The notes below the pieces were generated by a model. The model saw only the letters and a program-made list of their open reading frames with translations. It ran no database searches and was not told the DNA's origin. From Arthrobacter sunyaminii (GTDB lineage Bacteria; Actinomycetota; Actinomycetes; Actinomycetales; Micrococcaceae), in assembly GCF_018866305.1 (NCBI RefSeq), contig NZ_CP076456.1:1302001-1366000 (forward strand): a stretch of DNA of 64,000 nt, written 5' to 3'. Positions 16,801 to 25,043 of the stretch are shown here, in pieces; the first letter of the stretch is position 1, and each line of letters begins with the position of its first letter. The position numbers and the translations under genes are program-made.

Positions 16801-19148
16801 CGTTGACGGTTACCAAGTCCATCACCGGTGAAGCTGCCGGTGAGCAGGGTGAGGTTGTCCTGCAGGTTCTGTGTGGTCCGGACGGGTCGGTGCTGAGCGA
16901 GACGGTGACGATTCCGGCCGGATCCACGGGGGATGTTCCCACGACGTTTGAGGACCTTCCCGCGGGAACCGAGTGCACGGTCACGGAACCGACCAGCGGA
17001 GCCACCGAGACGGTCCTGGTCTCGACGGAACTGCCGGACCCGGTGACCATTCCGGCAGGCGACGGAGCCGAAGCTACGGTGACCAACACGTACACCTTCG
17101 CTCCGGGCACGTTGACGGTCACCAAATCCATCACCGGTGAAGCTGCCGGTGAGCAGGGCGAGGTTATCCTGCAGGTTCTGTGTGGTCCGGACGGGTCGGT
17201 GCTGGATACGACAGTGACTATTCCGGCCGGGTCCACGGGGGATGTTCCCACGACGTTTGAGGACCTTCCCGCCGGCACCGAGTGCACGGTCACGGAACCG
17301 ACCAGCGGAGCCACCGAGACCGTCCTGGTCTCGACGGAACTGCCGGACCCGGTGACCATTCCGGCAGCGGACGGAGCTGAAGCTACGGTGACCAACACGT
17401 ACACCTTCGCTCCGGGCACGTTGACGGTTACCAAGTCCATAGCCGGTGAAGCTGCCGGTGAGCAGGGCGAGGTTGTCCTGCAGGTTCTGTGTGGTCCGGA
17501 CGGGTCGGTGCTGAGCGAGACGGTGACGATTCCGGCCGGATCCACGGGGGATGTTCCCACGACGTTTGAGGACCTTCCCGCCGGCACCGAGTGCACGGTC
17601 ACGGAACCGACCAGCGGCGCCACTGAGACCGTCCTGGTCTCGACGGAACTGCCGGACCCGGTGACCATTCCGGCAGCGGACGGAGCTGAAGCTACGGTGA
17701 CCAACACGTACACCTTCGCTCCGGGCACGTTGACGGTTACCAAGTCCATAGCCGGTGAAGCTGCCGGTGAGCAGGGCGAGGTTGTCCTGCAGGTTCTGTG
17801 TGGTCCGGACGGATCCGTGCTGAGCGAGACGGTGACAATCCCTGAGGGGTCCACGGGGGATGTTCCCACCACGTTTGAGGACCTTCCCGCGGGAACCGAG
17901 TGCACGGTCACGGAACCGACCAGCGGAGCCAGCGAGACCGTCCTGGTCTCGACGGAACTGCCGGACCCGGTGACTATTCCGGCAGGCGACGGAACCGAAG
18001 CTACGGTGACCAACACCTACACCTTCGCTCCGGGCACGTTGACGGTCTCCAAGACCATCACCGGTGAAGCAGCAGGCCAGCAGGGAGAAATTGTCCTTCA
18101 GGTCCGGTGTGGCCCGGACGGGTCGGTACTGGCTACGACAGTGACGATCCCGGCCGGTTCAACGGATCCGGACAGCACCACGTTTGAGGACCTTCCGACC
18201 GGCACCGAATGCACGGTCACGGAGCCCACCAGCGGAGCCACCGAGACGGTCCTGGTCTCGACGGAACTGCCGGACCCTGTGACTATTCCGGCTGGGGGAG
18301 GATCCGAAGCCGCGGTAACCAACACCTACACCTTCGCACCGGGCACGTTGACGGTTACCAAGTCCATAGCCGGTGACGCCGCCGGGCAGCAGGGTGAGGT
18401 TGTCCTGCAGGTTCTGTGCGGTCCGGACGGATCCGTGCTGAGCGAGACGGTGACAATTCCGGCGGGAACGACCGGGGATGTTCCCACGACGTTTGAGGAC
18501 CTTCCCGCCGGCACTGAGTGCACGGTCACGGAACCGACCAGCGGAGCCAGTGAGACCGTCCTGGTCTCGACGGTCCTGCCGGAGCCGGTAACAGTGGTCG
18601 GTGCTCAGACTGTCGCGGCCACGGTTACCAACACCTACACCCTGGCGCCGGGGACGTTGACGGTTACCAAGGTCATCACCGGTGATGCATCGGGCGCGCA
18701 GGGTGAAGTCGTCCTGCGGGTTATGTGCGGACCGGATGGCACGGTTCTGGATGAAACGGTGACCATTCCGGCCGGAACCACGGGTGCTGTCAGCACCGGG
18801 TTCGAGGACCTCCCCACCGGCACCGAGTGCACCGTTACCGAACCTGTTAGCGGAGCAACCAGTACCGTGAACGTGGCGGCGGATCTGCCGGATCCGGTAA
18901 TGATTCCTGCCGGCGGCGGGGCTGAAGCTACCGTGACCAACACCTACAGTTCGGTGGTCGCTCCGACGCCGAAACCCACCCCGGCACCGGTCAAGCCGGC
19001 CCGTCCGGATCTGCCCTCCACCGGCGCCAACGGAACCGTCGGCTTCCTCGCCGCCGGAGCCGGACTGCTCCTGGCCGGTGGCATCGCAATGGCGGCCAGC
19101 CGCCGCAGGGCAAACAGTGCGGAGGATGACAGCAGCCATCAGCAGTAA
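13890..19148 (+). CDS. Thioester-domain adhesin with 13 DUF5979-like repeats and LPSTG anchor
   Basis: A 1752-residue cell-wall protein. The N-terminus is an Arg-rich n-region, a hydrophobic stretch (about 25-43) and a signal peptidase site near ANA. Residues about 80-210 form a TED (TQXA-type) thioester domain: Cys128 in MYCIDL and Gln184 in VQAAIW are the expected Cys-Gln cross-link pair that can bind host or surface amines covalently. From about 350 to 1686 there are 13 repeats of about 103 residues, each with two cysteines (LCGPDG and TECTVTEP), probably a disulfide-stabilised stalk. Then a Pro/Lys linker, LPSTG (1708-1712), a TM helix and RRR. RBS GGGGGA precedes the ATG at 13890. It stands alone between dgt and dnaG with a terminator after it. 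Confidence 0.93.
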   Translation: MSDQPHVNVRRRRRGSPPQPSRMRIWAGILLALLLVGAPLSAPANAAVDPEPPRGEAPTSDAGTDIVITSLGEGRRNISGALPPLGDTWPIDAYPTTRPAGYEPETVGFAGVINTQEVGGTTTAQMYCIDLRTSTRVGIGYENGTWDESNVPNIGYVNRILNTYYPSTNLPTGVNNNDKAAAVQAAIWFFTDGYVVDRGGNNLYSTVASIVNATIAAGPLEEPDAPDISITPATAEAAVTGVAGPYTVTSEADQITVTVDDGFGLFADAAGTVPLTNPVASGTQVWVRSEDGGTGPAAISARAVVTVPTGSVYLYDGATSGVDTAQKLILADTRELSSAASATATFFEVGALTVTKSIEGPAAGSQGAVVISIDCGPGYQFTFNIDAGTTGTPSETFIDIPAGTACTITEPTNGTNESVQVSTTIVPTAVTIPSGSTATATVTDTYTFTPGTLVVTKTNTGEADGAQGEVIISVVCTLDGATVLDTTVTIPAGTLTPEAAEFPNLAAGTSCTVTETATGETTSVSVEVAGEGTVTIPAAGSVTAALTNTYTFTPGTLAVRKDIAGTGAGRQGTVTLQVTCSSGLNQTITIPAGTIETTTEEFPGLPAGTTCTVTETADGATTEVSVTTVVDPAGGAVTVPAGDGVEVTFTDTYTVNPGALVVNKAIAGVAAGQQGDVTLQVTCTLESAVVAEETFTVTAGTTGTVPAGTLTGIPEGASCAVTEPVTGETTEIGVVVDLPDSVTITAGATATATVTDTYSENPGTLIVTKVITGEAAGNQDAVEIDVLCTLGGETVFEETSQIPAGETGEVGAQFLNIPSGASCAITEPVTGATEVVQVSSEIPTPVTITPGGTESATVTNTYTFAPGTLTVTKSITGEAASEQGEVVLQVQCGPDGSVLDETVTIPAGSTGDVPTTFEDLPAGTECTVTEPTSGATETVLVSTELPDPVTIPAAGGSEATVTNTYTFAPGTLTVTKSITGEAAGEQGEVVLQVLCGPDGSVLSETVTIPAGSTGDVPTTFEDLPAGTECTVTEPTSGATETVLVSTELPDPVTIPAGDGAEATVTNTYTFAPGTLTVTKSITGEAAGEQGEVILQVLCGPDGSVLDTTVTIPAGSTGDVPTTFEDLPAGTECTVTEPTSGATETVLVSTELPDPVTIPAADGAEATVTNTYTFAPGTLTVTKSIAGEAAGEQGEVVLQVLCGPDGSVLSETVTIPAGSTGDVPTTFEDLPAGTECTVTEPTSGATETVLVSTELPDPVTIPAADGAEATVTNTYTFAPGTLTVTKSIAGEAAGEQGEVVLQVLCGPDGSVLSETVTIPEGSTGDVPTTFEDLPAGTECTVTEPTSGASETVLVSTELPDPVTIPAGDGTEATVTNTYTFAPGTLTVSKTITGEAAGQQGEIVLQVRCGPDGSVLATTVTIPAGSTDPDSTTFEDLPTGTECTVTEPTSGATETVLVSTELPDPVTIPAGGGSEAAVTNTYTFAPGTLTVTKSIAGDAAGQQGEVVLQVLCGPDGSVLSETVTIPAGTTGDVPTTFEDLPAGTECTVTEPTSGASETVLVSTVLPEPVTVVGAQTVAATVTNTYTLAPGTLTVTKVITGDASGAQGEVVLRVMCGPDGTVLDETVTIPAGTTGAVSTGFEDLPTGTECTVTEPVSGATSTVNVAADLPDPVMIPAGGGAEATVTNTYSSVVAPTPKPTPAPVKPARPDLPSTGANGTVGFLAAGAGLLLAGGIAMAASRRRANSAEDDSSHQQ
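16473..18950 (+). repeat. Eight-unit 309-bp tandem DNA repeat inside the adhesin gene
   Basis: The junction sequence TACACCTTCGCTCCGGGC or a close variant recurs at 16473, 16782, 17091, 17400, 17709, 18018, 18327 and 18636 (the last three diverging), with the closing TACA at 18945. Spacing is exactly 309 bp throughout. Units 16782-18018 are nearly identical at DNA level; upstream copies (from about 14.94 kb) are diverged and vary by a codon. This indicates recent in-frame expansion by unequal recombination. Confidence 0.9.
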
Positions 19149-19165
19149 TCCGCAGTAGCAGTCAG

Positions 19166-19206
19166 AGAGGATCCCGTGCGGCCGGTGGCTGTGCGGGATC
19201 CTCTTT
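19166..19206 (+). terminator. Terminator after the adhesin gene
   Basis: Stem AGAGGATCCCG (19166-19176) with CGGGATCCTCT (19194-19204), 17-base loop, then a short T run. It separates the adhesin from dnaG. Confidence 0.75.
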
Positions 19207-19291
19207 GTGCGGAGCCTTTCTGCACTGGATCCCTGGGCGTGCCGCGCGTGACCAGCCACAGCGGTTAGGACAGGAAGAATAGACTGGGATC

Positions 19292-21301
19292 ATGGCCGGC
19301 CTGATTAAACGCGAAGACATTGACGAAGTACGCTCCCGCACCGACATCAAGGCCGTGATCGACGGCTACGTGACCCTCAAGTCCGCCGGCATCGGTTCGT
19401 ACAAGGGTCTGTGCCCCTTCCACGACGAACGTTCCCCGTCCTTCCACGTCCGGCCGCAGGTAGGCACCTACCATTGCTTTGGCTGCGGCGAGAGCGGCGA
19501 CGTCATTTCCTTTGTCCAGAAGATGGACCACGGCACCTTTTCGGAGACAGTGGAAAAGCTCGCCGCCCGGCTCGGCTACGAGCTGCACTATGAAGACGGT
19601 GGAACCGGACCGCGCCGCGAAGACGTCGGCAAGCGCCAGCGGCTGCTGGACGCCCACAAGATCGCGGCAGAGTTCTTCGCCGCGCAGCTGCGCACCCCCG
19701 GAGCCCAGGCGGCCCGGGACTTCCTGCAGGAACGCGGCTTTAACCCGGCAGCCGCAGCCCACTTCGGCGTGGGCTATGCACAGCAGGGCTGGGACACCCT
19801 GCTCAAACACCTCACGGACAAGGGATTCACCCGCGAGGAACTGGCGGGCACCGGCATGTTCTCCACCGGGTCCGACGCCTCTCGCTTCTACGACCGGTTC
19901 CGCGGCCGGTTGATCTGGCCCATCCGCGACCTGACCGGAGCCGTGATCGGGTTCGGCGCCCGCAAGCTTTACGAGGATGACCAGGGACCCAAATACCTGA
20001 ACACCCCCGAGACTGCGCTCTACAAGAAATCGCAGGTCCTCTACGGCATTGACCTGGCCAAGCGGTCCATCGCCAAGGACCGGCAGATCGTCGTCGTCGA
20101 AGGTTATACGGACGTTATGGCTTGCCACCTCGCGGGGATCACCACCGCCGTCGCCACCTGCGGCACCGCCTTTGGCGAGGACCACGTCAAGATTGCCCGC
20201 CGGCTGCTGTCCGACGACGGTTCCGGGGGAGAGGTGATCTTCACCTTCGACGGGGACGCCGCGGGACAGAAGGCAGCGCTGAAAGCCTTCGATCTGGACC
20301 AGCGCTTCACAGCTCAGACCTATGTGGCCGTAGACCCGGAGGGCATGGATCCGTGCGACATCCGGCAGAAACACGGCGACACCGCCGTCGCTGAGCTCAT
20401 CCGCTCCCGGCGTCCGCTGTTCGAGTTCTCCATCCGCTCCACGCTGCGCAAATTCGACCTCAATACGGTTGAAGGCCGGGTTCAGGCGCTGCGTGCCGCA
20501 GCACCGGTGGTGGCGGAAATCCGCGATCCCGCCATGCGCCCGGCCTACGCCCGCGAGCTCGCCGGCTGGCTGGGCACCGACGTCGACGACGTCACGCGCG
20601 CCGTCTCGTCGGCTGCCAAGCGGCTGCGGGAAGGCGGTACGCACGGCAAGTCCGCACCGTCCGCTGCGGGGCGCGACGACGCCCGCGGCTCCCAGCACGA
20701 GTCCCGGGACCGCAGAGGCCAGCAACAGGCCCAGGAGGGGAGCCGCCAAGGCTACCAGCAGCCTCAGGACAACGGCGGCGGTTACGGTCAGTCCGTGCCG
20801 GAACCGGTACTGGAGGAGCCGGTCTTTTCCCGGCCGGACCCGAGGGATCCCGCCGCCCGCATGGAGCGGCAGGCACTGGAAGTGGCCCTGCAGCAGCCGG
20901 GACTGCTGGATGAGGGGCAGTGGGAACGCTTCAAAGCGGCCCGCTTCTCTGTTCCGGCCTACCTTGCCGTGCACAACGCCATCATTGCCGCCGGGCATGC
21001 CGGCACGGCACCGGCACAATGGGTGGAACAGGTCCGTCAGGAACTGCCGGACACCCTCCGCGACTTCGTCAGCGAACTTGCCGTAACACCGCTGCACGCC
21101 CGGGACAACGATGCCCTGCAGCGGTACTGCCGGGACATCCTCAACCGGCTGTTCGAACTCCAGGTGACACATCTGAAAGCCGAGAAACTGGGCCAGCTGC
21201 AGCGGCTCGATCCGTCGGCGGACCCGGCCCTGTTCCAACAGTTGAACCGTGAGCTGATGGAGCTGGAAATGCAGCGCAGGGCGTTGCGGGGAGACCAGTA
21301 A
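19292..21301 (+). CDS. dnaG: DNA primase
   Basis: A 669-residue primase that makes RNA primers at the replication fork. The N-terminal CHC2 zinc ribbon is intact (C41, H44, C62, C65), followed by the Toprim catalytic core (VVVEGYTDVMACHLAG; EVIFTFDGDAAGQKAAL). A low-complexity Gln/Gly/Arg linker (about 450-515) leads to the DnaB-binding C-terminal helical domain. The gene ends 63 bases before a tRNA-Asn. No rpoD or rpsU is in view, so it stands outside the classical macromolecular-synthesis operon. Confidence 0.95.
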   Translation: MAGLIKREDIDEVRSRTDIKAVIDGYVTLKSAGIGSYKGLCPFHDERSPSFHVRPQVGTYHCFGCGESGDVISFVQKMDHGTFSETVEKLAARLGYELHYEDGGTGPRREDVGKRQRLLDAHKIAAEFFAAQLRTPGAQAARDFLQERGFNPAAAAHFGVGYAQQGWDTLLKHLTDKGFTREELAGTGMFSTGSDASRFYDRFRGRLIWPIRDLTGAVIGFGARKLYEDDQGPKYLNTPETALYKKSQVLYGIDLAKRSIAKDRQIVVVEGYTDVMACHLAGITTAVATCGTAFGEDHVKIARRLLSDDGSGGEVIFTFDGDAAGQKAALKAFDLDQRFTAQTYVAVDPEGMDPCDIRQKHGDTAVAELIRSRRPLFEFSIRSTLRKFDLNTVEGRVQALRAAAPVVAEIRDPAMRPAYARELAGWLGTDVDDVTRAVSSAAKRLREGGTHGKSAPSAAGRDDARGSQHESRDRRGQQQAQEGSRQGYQQPQDNGGGYGQSVPEPVLEEPVFSRPDPRDPAARMERQALEVALQQPGLLDEGQWERFKAARFSVPAYLAVHNAIIAAGHAGTAPAQWVEQVRQELPDTLRDFVSELAVTPLHARDNDALQRYCRDILNRLFELQVTHLKAEKLGQLQRLDPSADPALFQQLNRELMELEMQRRALRGDQ

Positions 21302-21364
21302 GGGCCTCTGACAGGCACCGATTTCGCTTCCCCGCAAAACCTCTGTAGAGTAGTACTCGCGCTT

Positions 21365-21437
21365 TCCTCCGTAGCTCAATTGGCAGAGCATTCGACTGTT
21401 AATCGAAGGGTTACTGGTTCAAGTCCAGTCGGAGGAG
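21365..21437 (+). tRNA. tRNA-Asn (GTT), copy 1
   Basis: A 73-base cloverleaf: acceptor TCCTCCG/CGGAGGA, D-arm GCTC..GAGC, anticodon GTT at 21398-21400, T-arm CTGGTTCAAGTCCAG. CCA is not fully encoded (CA follows the discriminator G). A -10-like TAGAGT lies at 21346-21351. Identical in the mature region to the copy at 24811. Confidence 0.97.
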
Positions 21438-21446
21438 CAAATGAAT

Positions 21447-21486
21447 GAGGCCCGAACCGGGAATACCGGTTCGGGCCTCATTTTTT
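21447..21486. terminator. Rho-independent terminator after tRNA-Asn copy 1
   Basis: Perfect 14-bp stem (21447-21460 with 21466-21479), 5-base loop GAATA, then six T. It may also end the xylanase transcript coming from the other strand. Confidence 0.9.
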
Positions 21487-21504
21487 ATGTGGGTGATGCG
21501 GCGG

Positions 21505-24492
21505 TCAGCGCCGTCCGGAGTGCCTGTGCTTCTTCACCACCACGTCGAAGCTGTTGGTCCTCGTGTTCCCGGCTGCATCCGTGGCTGTGCAGGTGACCGT
21601 GGTTGTTCCCACGGCAAAGGAACCGCCGCGTCGCGGAGAGCAGTTCACCGGCACCTTTCCGTCAAGGGTGTCGATGGCCGAGGGTAGCGGGTAGGACACT
21701 TTTGCCCGGCCGGCCCGCTTCGCGTAAACCACCACGTCCGGCTGGTCGGCGATCCGCGGAGCCAGGACGTCGGCAGGCCGGGCCGGCAGTTTCGCGGGAT
21801 CCACGATGCCCCAGTAAGCCGGTGTGACCTGCAGGTCATCGTCGAACGGGAGCGGCTGCTCCCACGGCCGGGCCATCGGCCAGGTCCGCAGCCAGCTGCG
21901 TGCGTTGCTGATGCCCCAGAACGTGACCGAATCGATCGCCGAACTTTGCCTGCGCAGCATGGCGAACAGGTCGCGGTAGTAATAGCCCACTTCGGCTGCG
22001 GCATCGGCGTCGTTCTCGAAAGCCGGCGAGTATGGGTCCACGGGTGCTCCGCCGACGTCCGCGCCCTGGTTCTCGGTGGAGGCGTTTACGTCGAGCTCAG
22101 TGATCGCCTGAAGGAGATCCGGATTGACCTTCTCAACAGCCCGTATTGAGTCCTCGAGCCACTGGACCGGACGGGCGACGTCGACGTGGGCCTGATGGCC
22201 CACACCGTCGATGGGCACGCCGCGGGCTTCCAGCGCACGGATCAAGTCGAGATAGTCCGCACGTTTTGAGGGCATTTCAGTGTTGTAATCGTTGATGAAG
22301 AGCTTGGCCTCCGGGAAGTACCGGTCGGCCAGTCGGAACGCCTCGTCGACATAGCGCTCACCAAGGATCTGGAACCAGCGGCTGTCCCGCATATCGTGCG
22401 GGTTGGCGGTGTCACCGTCAGCGATCGTCTCGTTGACAACATCCCAGGCCCAGACGGGGCTGTCCCCGTTCGGGTAGCGGGCATTGATGTGATCCGCGAT
22501 GCCCTTGATGTGGGCCTCCATGCGCGCCTTCAACAGGGCCCGGTCGGCTGGATTGCCGGTCAGGTCCCGGGAACCGTCCTTGAAGAACCATTCCGGGGTT
22601 TGGGAATGCCAAACCAGCACATGCCCGTACACCTGAACATTGTTGGCGTCCGCGAAATCCAGCAGCTGGTCAAGCTGGGTGAAGGTGAACTGTCCTTCGA
22701 CGGGCTGCACACTCTCAGGCTTGCCGGCGTTCTCAGGCGTAAAGGCGTTGAAATGCTTCCGCATGAGGTTAGCTGCGCTGCCTGCTGTCTCGCGCGCGTC
22801 GATCGCTGCTCCCACATGTTCGATTCCCTGCGCACCGAGGACATCCTTCAACGAGGGGACATCGGTTTGGATGGGGATCTCCGGAACCGCCGCGAGACTG
22901 AAGTCATCGAGCAAATAATCCACTCCGGCCGTCCCTTCGACGTATACCTGAGCTTTGTCCGCAGCCGCACCGAGGGTGTATGTGCCCGTAAGCTCGGTCC
23001 AGCCGTCGGCGGTGACAGTGGCGGCCGCACCAGCAACGCCCTCGAAGGCGCTGCCGCCCCCGTTGTCACGCTGAACGGAGATCTTCAGCGAAGCCGGCTG
23101 CTGTCCGGGGGCGAGTTTGGCCCACACGGAGATCCGAACGGCGGCACCGACAGGCAGGGCGCCGGTGACATCGAGGGCGGCGCCGTGCCAGTCCTGGGAA
23201 CGGTTCGTGACCAGCAAGCTACCGGTCCCGGTGCGGGCATCAGAGCTTTGGGCAATCAGGACGCCGTCCCCGCGGGCAGCCCATCCGTCGGTCCCCGTCT
23301 CGAAGCCGGATGACACGCCGCCGGGAGTCTCGCCGGCAGGCGGCGGCTGCGACCCGCCTCCATCGTCAGGGACAGAAGAGGGATCCTTCAAGGTTTTCCG
23401 CAGGGCGTAGTACGCGGGCTTCCGCGTGAAGTCCTCCTCCATGACTGTTGCCTCACCCTCACCCGCGAAGAACACCGGAACCCAGGAGTACTTGTCCGTA
23501 AAACCCCAGATGGTAAATGAGTTGCAGTCCTCGACTGACAGGCAGGCCTTGAGGGCACGCTGGTAGTAGTCCGCCTGCTGCGCGAGCTGCTCAGAGGTCG
23601 GCTCGGTGCCGGCAACAATGTCCATGCGGACATCGATTTCGGTAATGGCCGTTTCCAGGCCCAAATCATCAAAGCGCTGCAGGTTGGCCTGAAGGGCGTC
23701 GGGGAAGCCGTACCGGGTGCTTAGATGCCCCTGGATGGCGAAGCCGTCAACCTTCACGCCCTGTGCCTGCAGCCGGGGGATGAGTTCAAGGTAGGCGTTG
23801 CTCTTCGGGTTGATGTCCTCGACCCCGAAGTCGTTGAAGAAAAGCTTCGCCGAAGGGTCGGCCTCATGTGCCCACTGGAAGACGTCGGCAATGATGTCCG
23901 GTCCCAGCTCCCGGAGCCAGATGTTTTCAGTGGTGCGCAGGGTTCCGTCGTCGTTGAAGATCTCATTGGCTACGTCCCATTGCTGGATTTTTCCGGCATA
24001 CCTGCCCACCACGGTCTGCACATGGTCCTTGAGGATCCCGCGGAGCTCCTCTTTCGAAAAGTTTCCCTGCTCCAGCCACTGCGGATTCTGGCTGTGCCAG
24101 AAGAGTGTGTGGCCGCGCACTGCCTGTTTGTTCTTTTGGGCGAACCGAACAATCGAATCCATTTCGGCGAAGCGGTAGACATCCTTTTCCGGATGGATGA
24201 ATTCCCACTTCGCCTGGTTCTCCGGTGACACTGAATTGAACTCAGCGGCAAGCTCCCTGCGGTATTCCTTGTCGAAGGTAAAGGGATCGGGGTAGTCCTG
24301 AGTCTCGTGGTGACCGCCGCCGGCAACGGCTGAACCAATGTTGAAGTCCTTCGGTGCGGCTCGGCGCAGGGTGTCTTGTTTGGACTGTCCCGGTGGACGC
24401 TTTCCATCCTGCTGCACGGCCACCGCCGGAACCGTCGGCAGGACCAGCGCCGAGGTCAGAAAAAGAGCGGTGAGTAAACGCGGTACCTTCAT
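21505..24492 (-). CDS. Secreted endo-1,4-beta-xylanase with two GH10 domains
   Basis: 995 residues: Sec signal (1-26); GH10 domain A (about 46-370) with acid/base E177 in WDVANE and nucleophile E285 in TEID; a CBM4/9- or CBM22-like beta-sandwich (about 392-535); GH10 domain B (about 545-900) with E688 in WDVVNE and E799 in TELD; and a C-terminal HYR-like domain (about 930-988) with two Cys. Both catalytic pairs are intact, so both domains should cleave xylan. RBS GGGAGAG stands 5-6 bases before the ATG at 24492; the open frame continues upstream through the tRNA and is not coding. The gene lies alone between two identical tRNA-Asn genes and opposite to them. Confidence 0.93.
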   Translation of the reverse strand: MKVPRLLTALFLTSALVLPTVPAVAVQQDGKRPPGQSKQDTLRRAAPKDFNIGSAVAGGGHHETQDYPDPFTFDKEYRRELAAEFNSVSPENQAKWEFIHPEKDVYRFAEMDSIVRFAQKNKQAVRGHTLFWHSQNPQWLEQGNFSKEELRGILKDHVQTVVGRYAGKIQQWDVANEIFNDDGTLRTTENIWLRELGPDIIADVFQWAHEADPSAKLFFNDFGVEDINPKSNAYLELIPRLQAQGVKVDGFAIQGHLSTRYGFPDALQANLQRFDDLGLETAITEIDVRMDIVAGTEPTSEQLAQQADYYQRALKACLSVEDCNSFTIWGFTDKYSWVPVFFAGEGEATVMEEDFTRKPAYYALRKTLKDPSSVPDDGGGSQPPPAGETPGGVSSGFETGTDGWAARGDGVLIAQSSDARTGTGSLLVTNRSQDWHGAALDVTGALPVGAAVRISVWAKLAPGQQPASLKISVQRDNGGGSAFEGVAGAAATVTADGWTELTGTYTLGAAADKAQVYVEGTAGVDYLLDDFSLAAVPEIPIQTDVPSLKDVLGAQGIEHVGAAIDARETAGSAANLMRKHFNAFTPENAGKPESVQPVEGQFTFTQLDQLLDFADANNVQVYGHVLVWHSQTPEWFFKDGSRDLTGNPADRALLKARMEAHIKGIADHINARYPNGDSPVWAWDVVNETIADGDTANPHDMRDSRWFQILGERYVDEAFRLADRYFPEAKLFINDYNTEMPSKRADYLDLIRALEARGVPIDGVGHQAHVDVARPVQWLEDSIRAVEKVNPDLLQAITELDVNASTENQGADVGGAPVDPYSPAFENDADAAAEVGYYYRDLFAMLRRQSSAIDSVTFWGISNARSWLRTWPMARPWEQPLPFDDDLQVTPAYWGIVDPAKLPARPADVLAPRIADQPDVVVYAKRAGRAKVSYPLPSAIDTLDGKVPVNCSPRRGGSFAVGTTTVTCTATDAAGNTRTNSFDVVVKKHRHSGRR

Positions 24493-24606
24493 GGAACTCT
24501 CCCTTGAGTACATTGCGGGGCCACCACGACGGCAGCCACAGTTGGCGCTTGGGTTCGAAGCCTGCCTGAAGCGGCGTGGGGAACGGTATGAACGTCCCCG
24601 GACGGG

Positions 24607-24631
24607 GTCAACAGCAATAGCCGCTGTTGAC
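24607..24631. promoter_or_regulatory. Dyad upstream of the xylanase gene, candidate operator
   Basis: GTCAACAGC (24607-24615) and GCTGTTGAC (24623-24631) form a perfect 9-bp inverted repeat with a 7-base spacer, 115 bases above the xylanase ATG. No regulator gene is adjacent. The rest of the 24493-24810 gap has no gene. Confidence 0.5.
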
Positions 24632-24810
24632 GGGCAAATCCATGCTTCCCATTGCACTTCCACCGGCGGGACTGATATGGAGGTTGTTGGCCCGCACCGG
24701 TGTTTTGGCGCAGTGCCGGTGGTTGGTCGGGGGAACGGGATCATGAGATCCGGAACACACCCGGATGTGCATATACACACCAAAAACCCTGTATAGTAGA
24801 ACTCGCGCTT

Positions 24811-24883
24811 TCCTCCGTAGCTCAATTGGCAGAGCATTCGACTGTTAATCGAAGGGTTACTGGTTCAAGTCCAGTCGGAGGAG
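24811..24883 (+). tRNA. tRNA-Asn (GTT), copy 2
   Basis: Identical over all 73 bases to copy 1; anticodon at 24844-24846. The identity continues in weaker form 29 bases upstream (25 of 29), including the -10 region (TATAGT at 24792-24797). Downstream sequences differ. Confidence 0.97.
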
Positions 24884-24888
24884 CAAGA

Positions 24889-24932
24889 GACCCCCTGCGA
24901 GGCTGAAAATGCCTCCCAGGGGGTCATTTTTT
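24889..24932 (+). terminator. Rho-independent terminator after tRNA-Asn copy 2
   Basis: Stem GACCCCCTG (24889-24897) with CAGGGGGTC (24917-24925), then a T run. Confidence 0.88.
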
Positions 24933-25043
24933 ATATCTTCTGCGGTTACAGTGGGTCGATAGTTTGCCGACGACGGCCAGTCCCGGACATTCCCCGCCGG
25001 CCGTCTCACTGCCTTTTCCGGCAATCTCGGCAGGAGACTCGTC

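Noticed and set aside
14831-18943. Long minus-strand frames opposite the adhesin repeats, up to 411 codons
   Set aside because: They repeat with the 309-bp unit, have low-complexity Val/Ser/Thr composition and no RBS or domain; they are shadows of the + strand gene.
16473-18950. CRISPR-like regular repeats
   Set aside because: Units are 309 bp, in frame and coding; no spacers, no cas genes.
24775-24790. TGTG-CATATA-CACA as a CRP site before the xylanase/tRNA
   Set aside because: Spacing between half-sites is two bases too short for CRP/GlxR.
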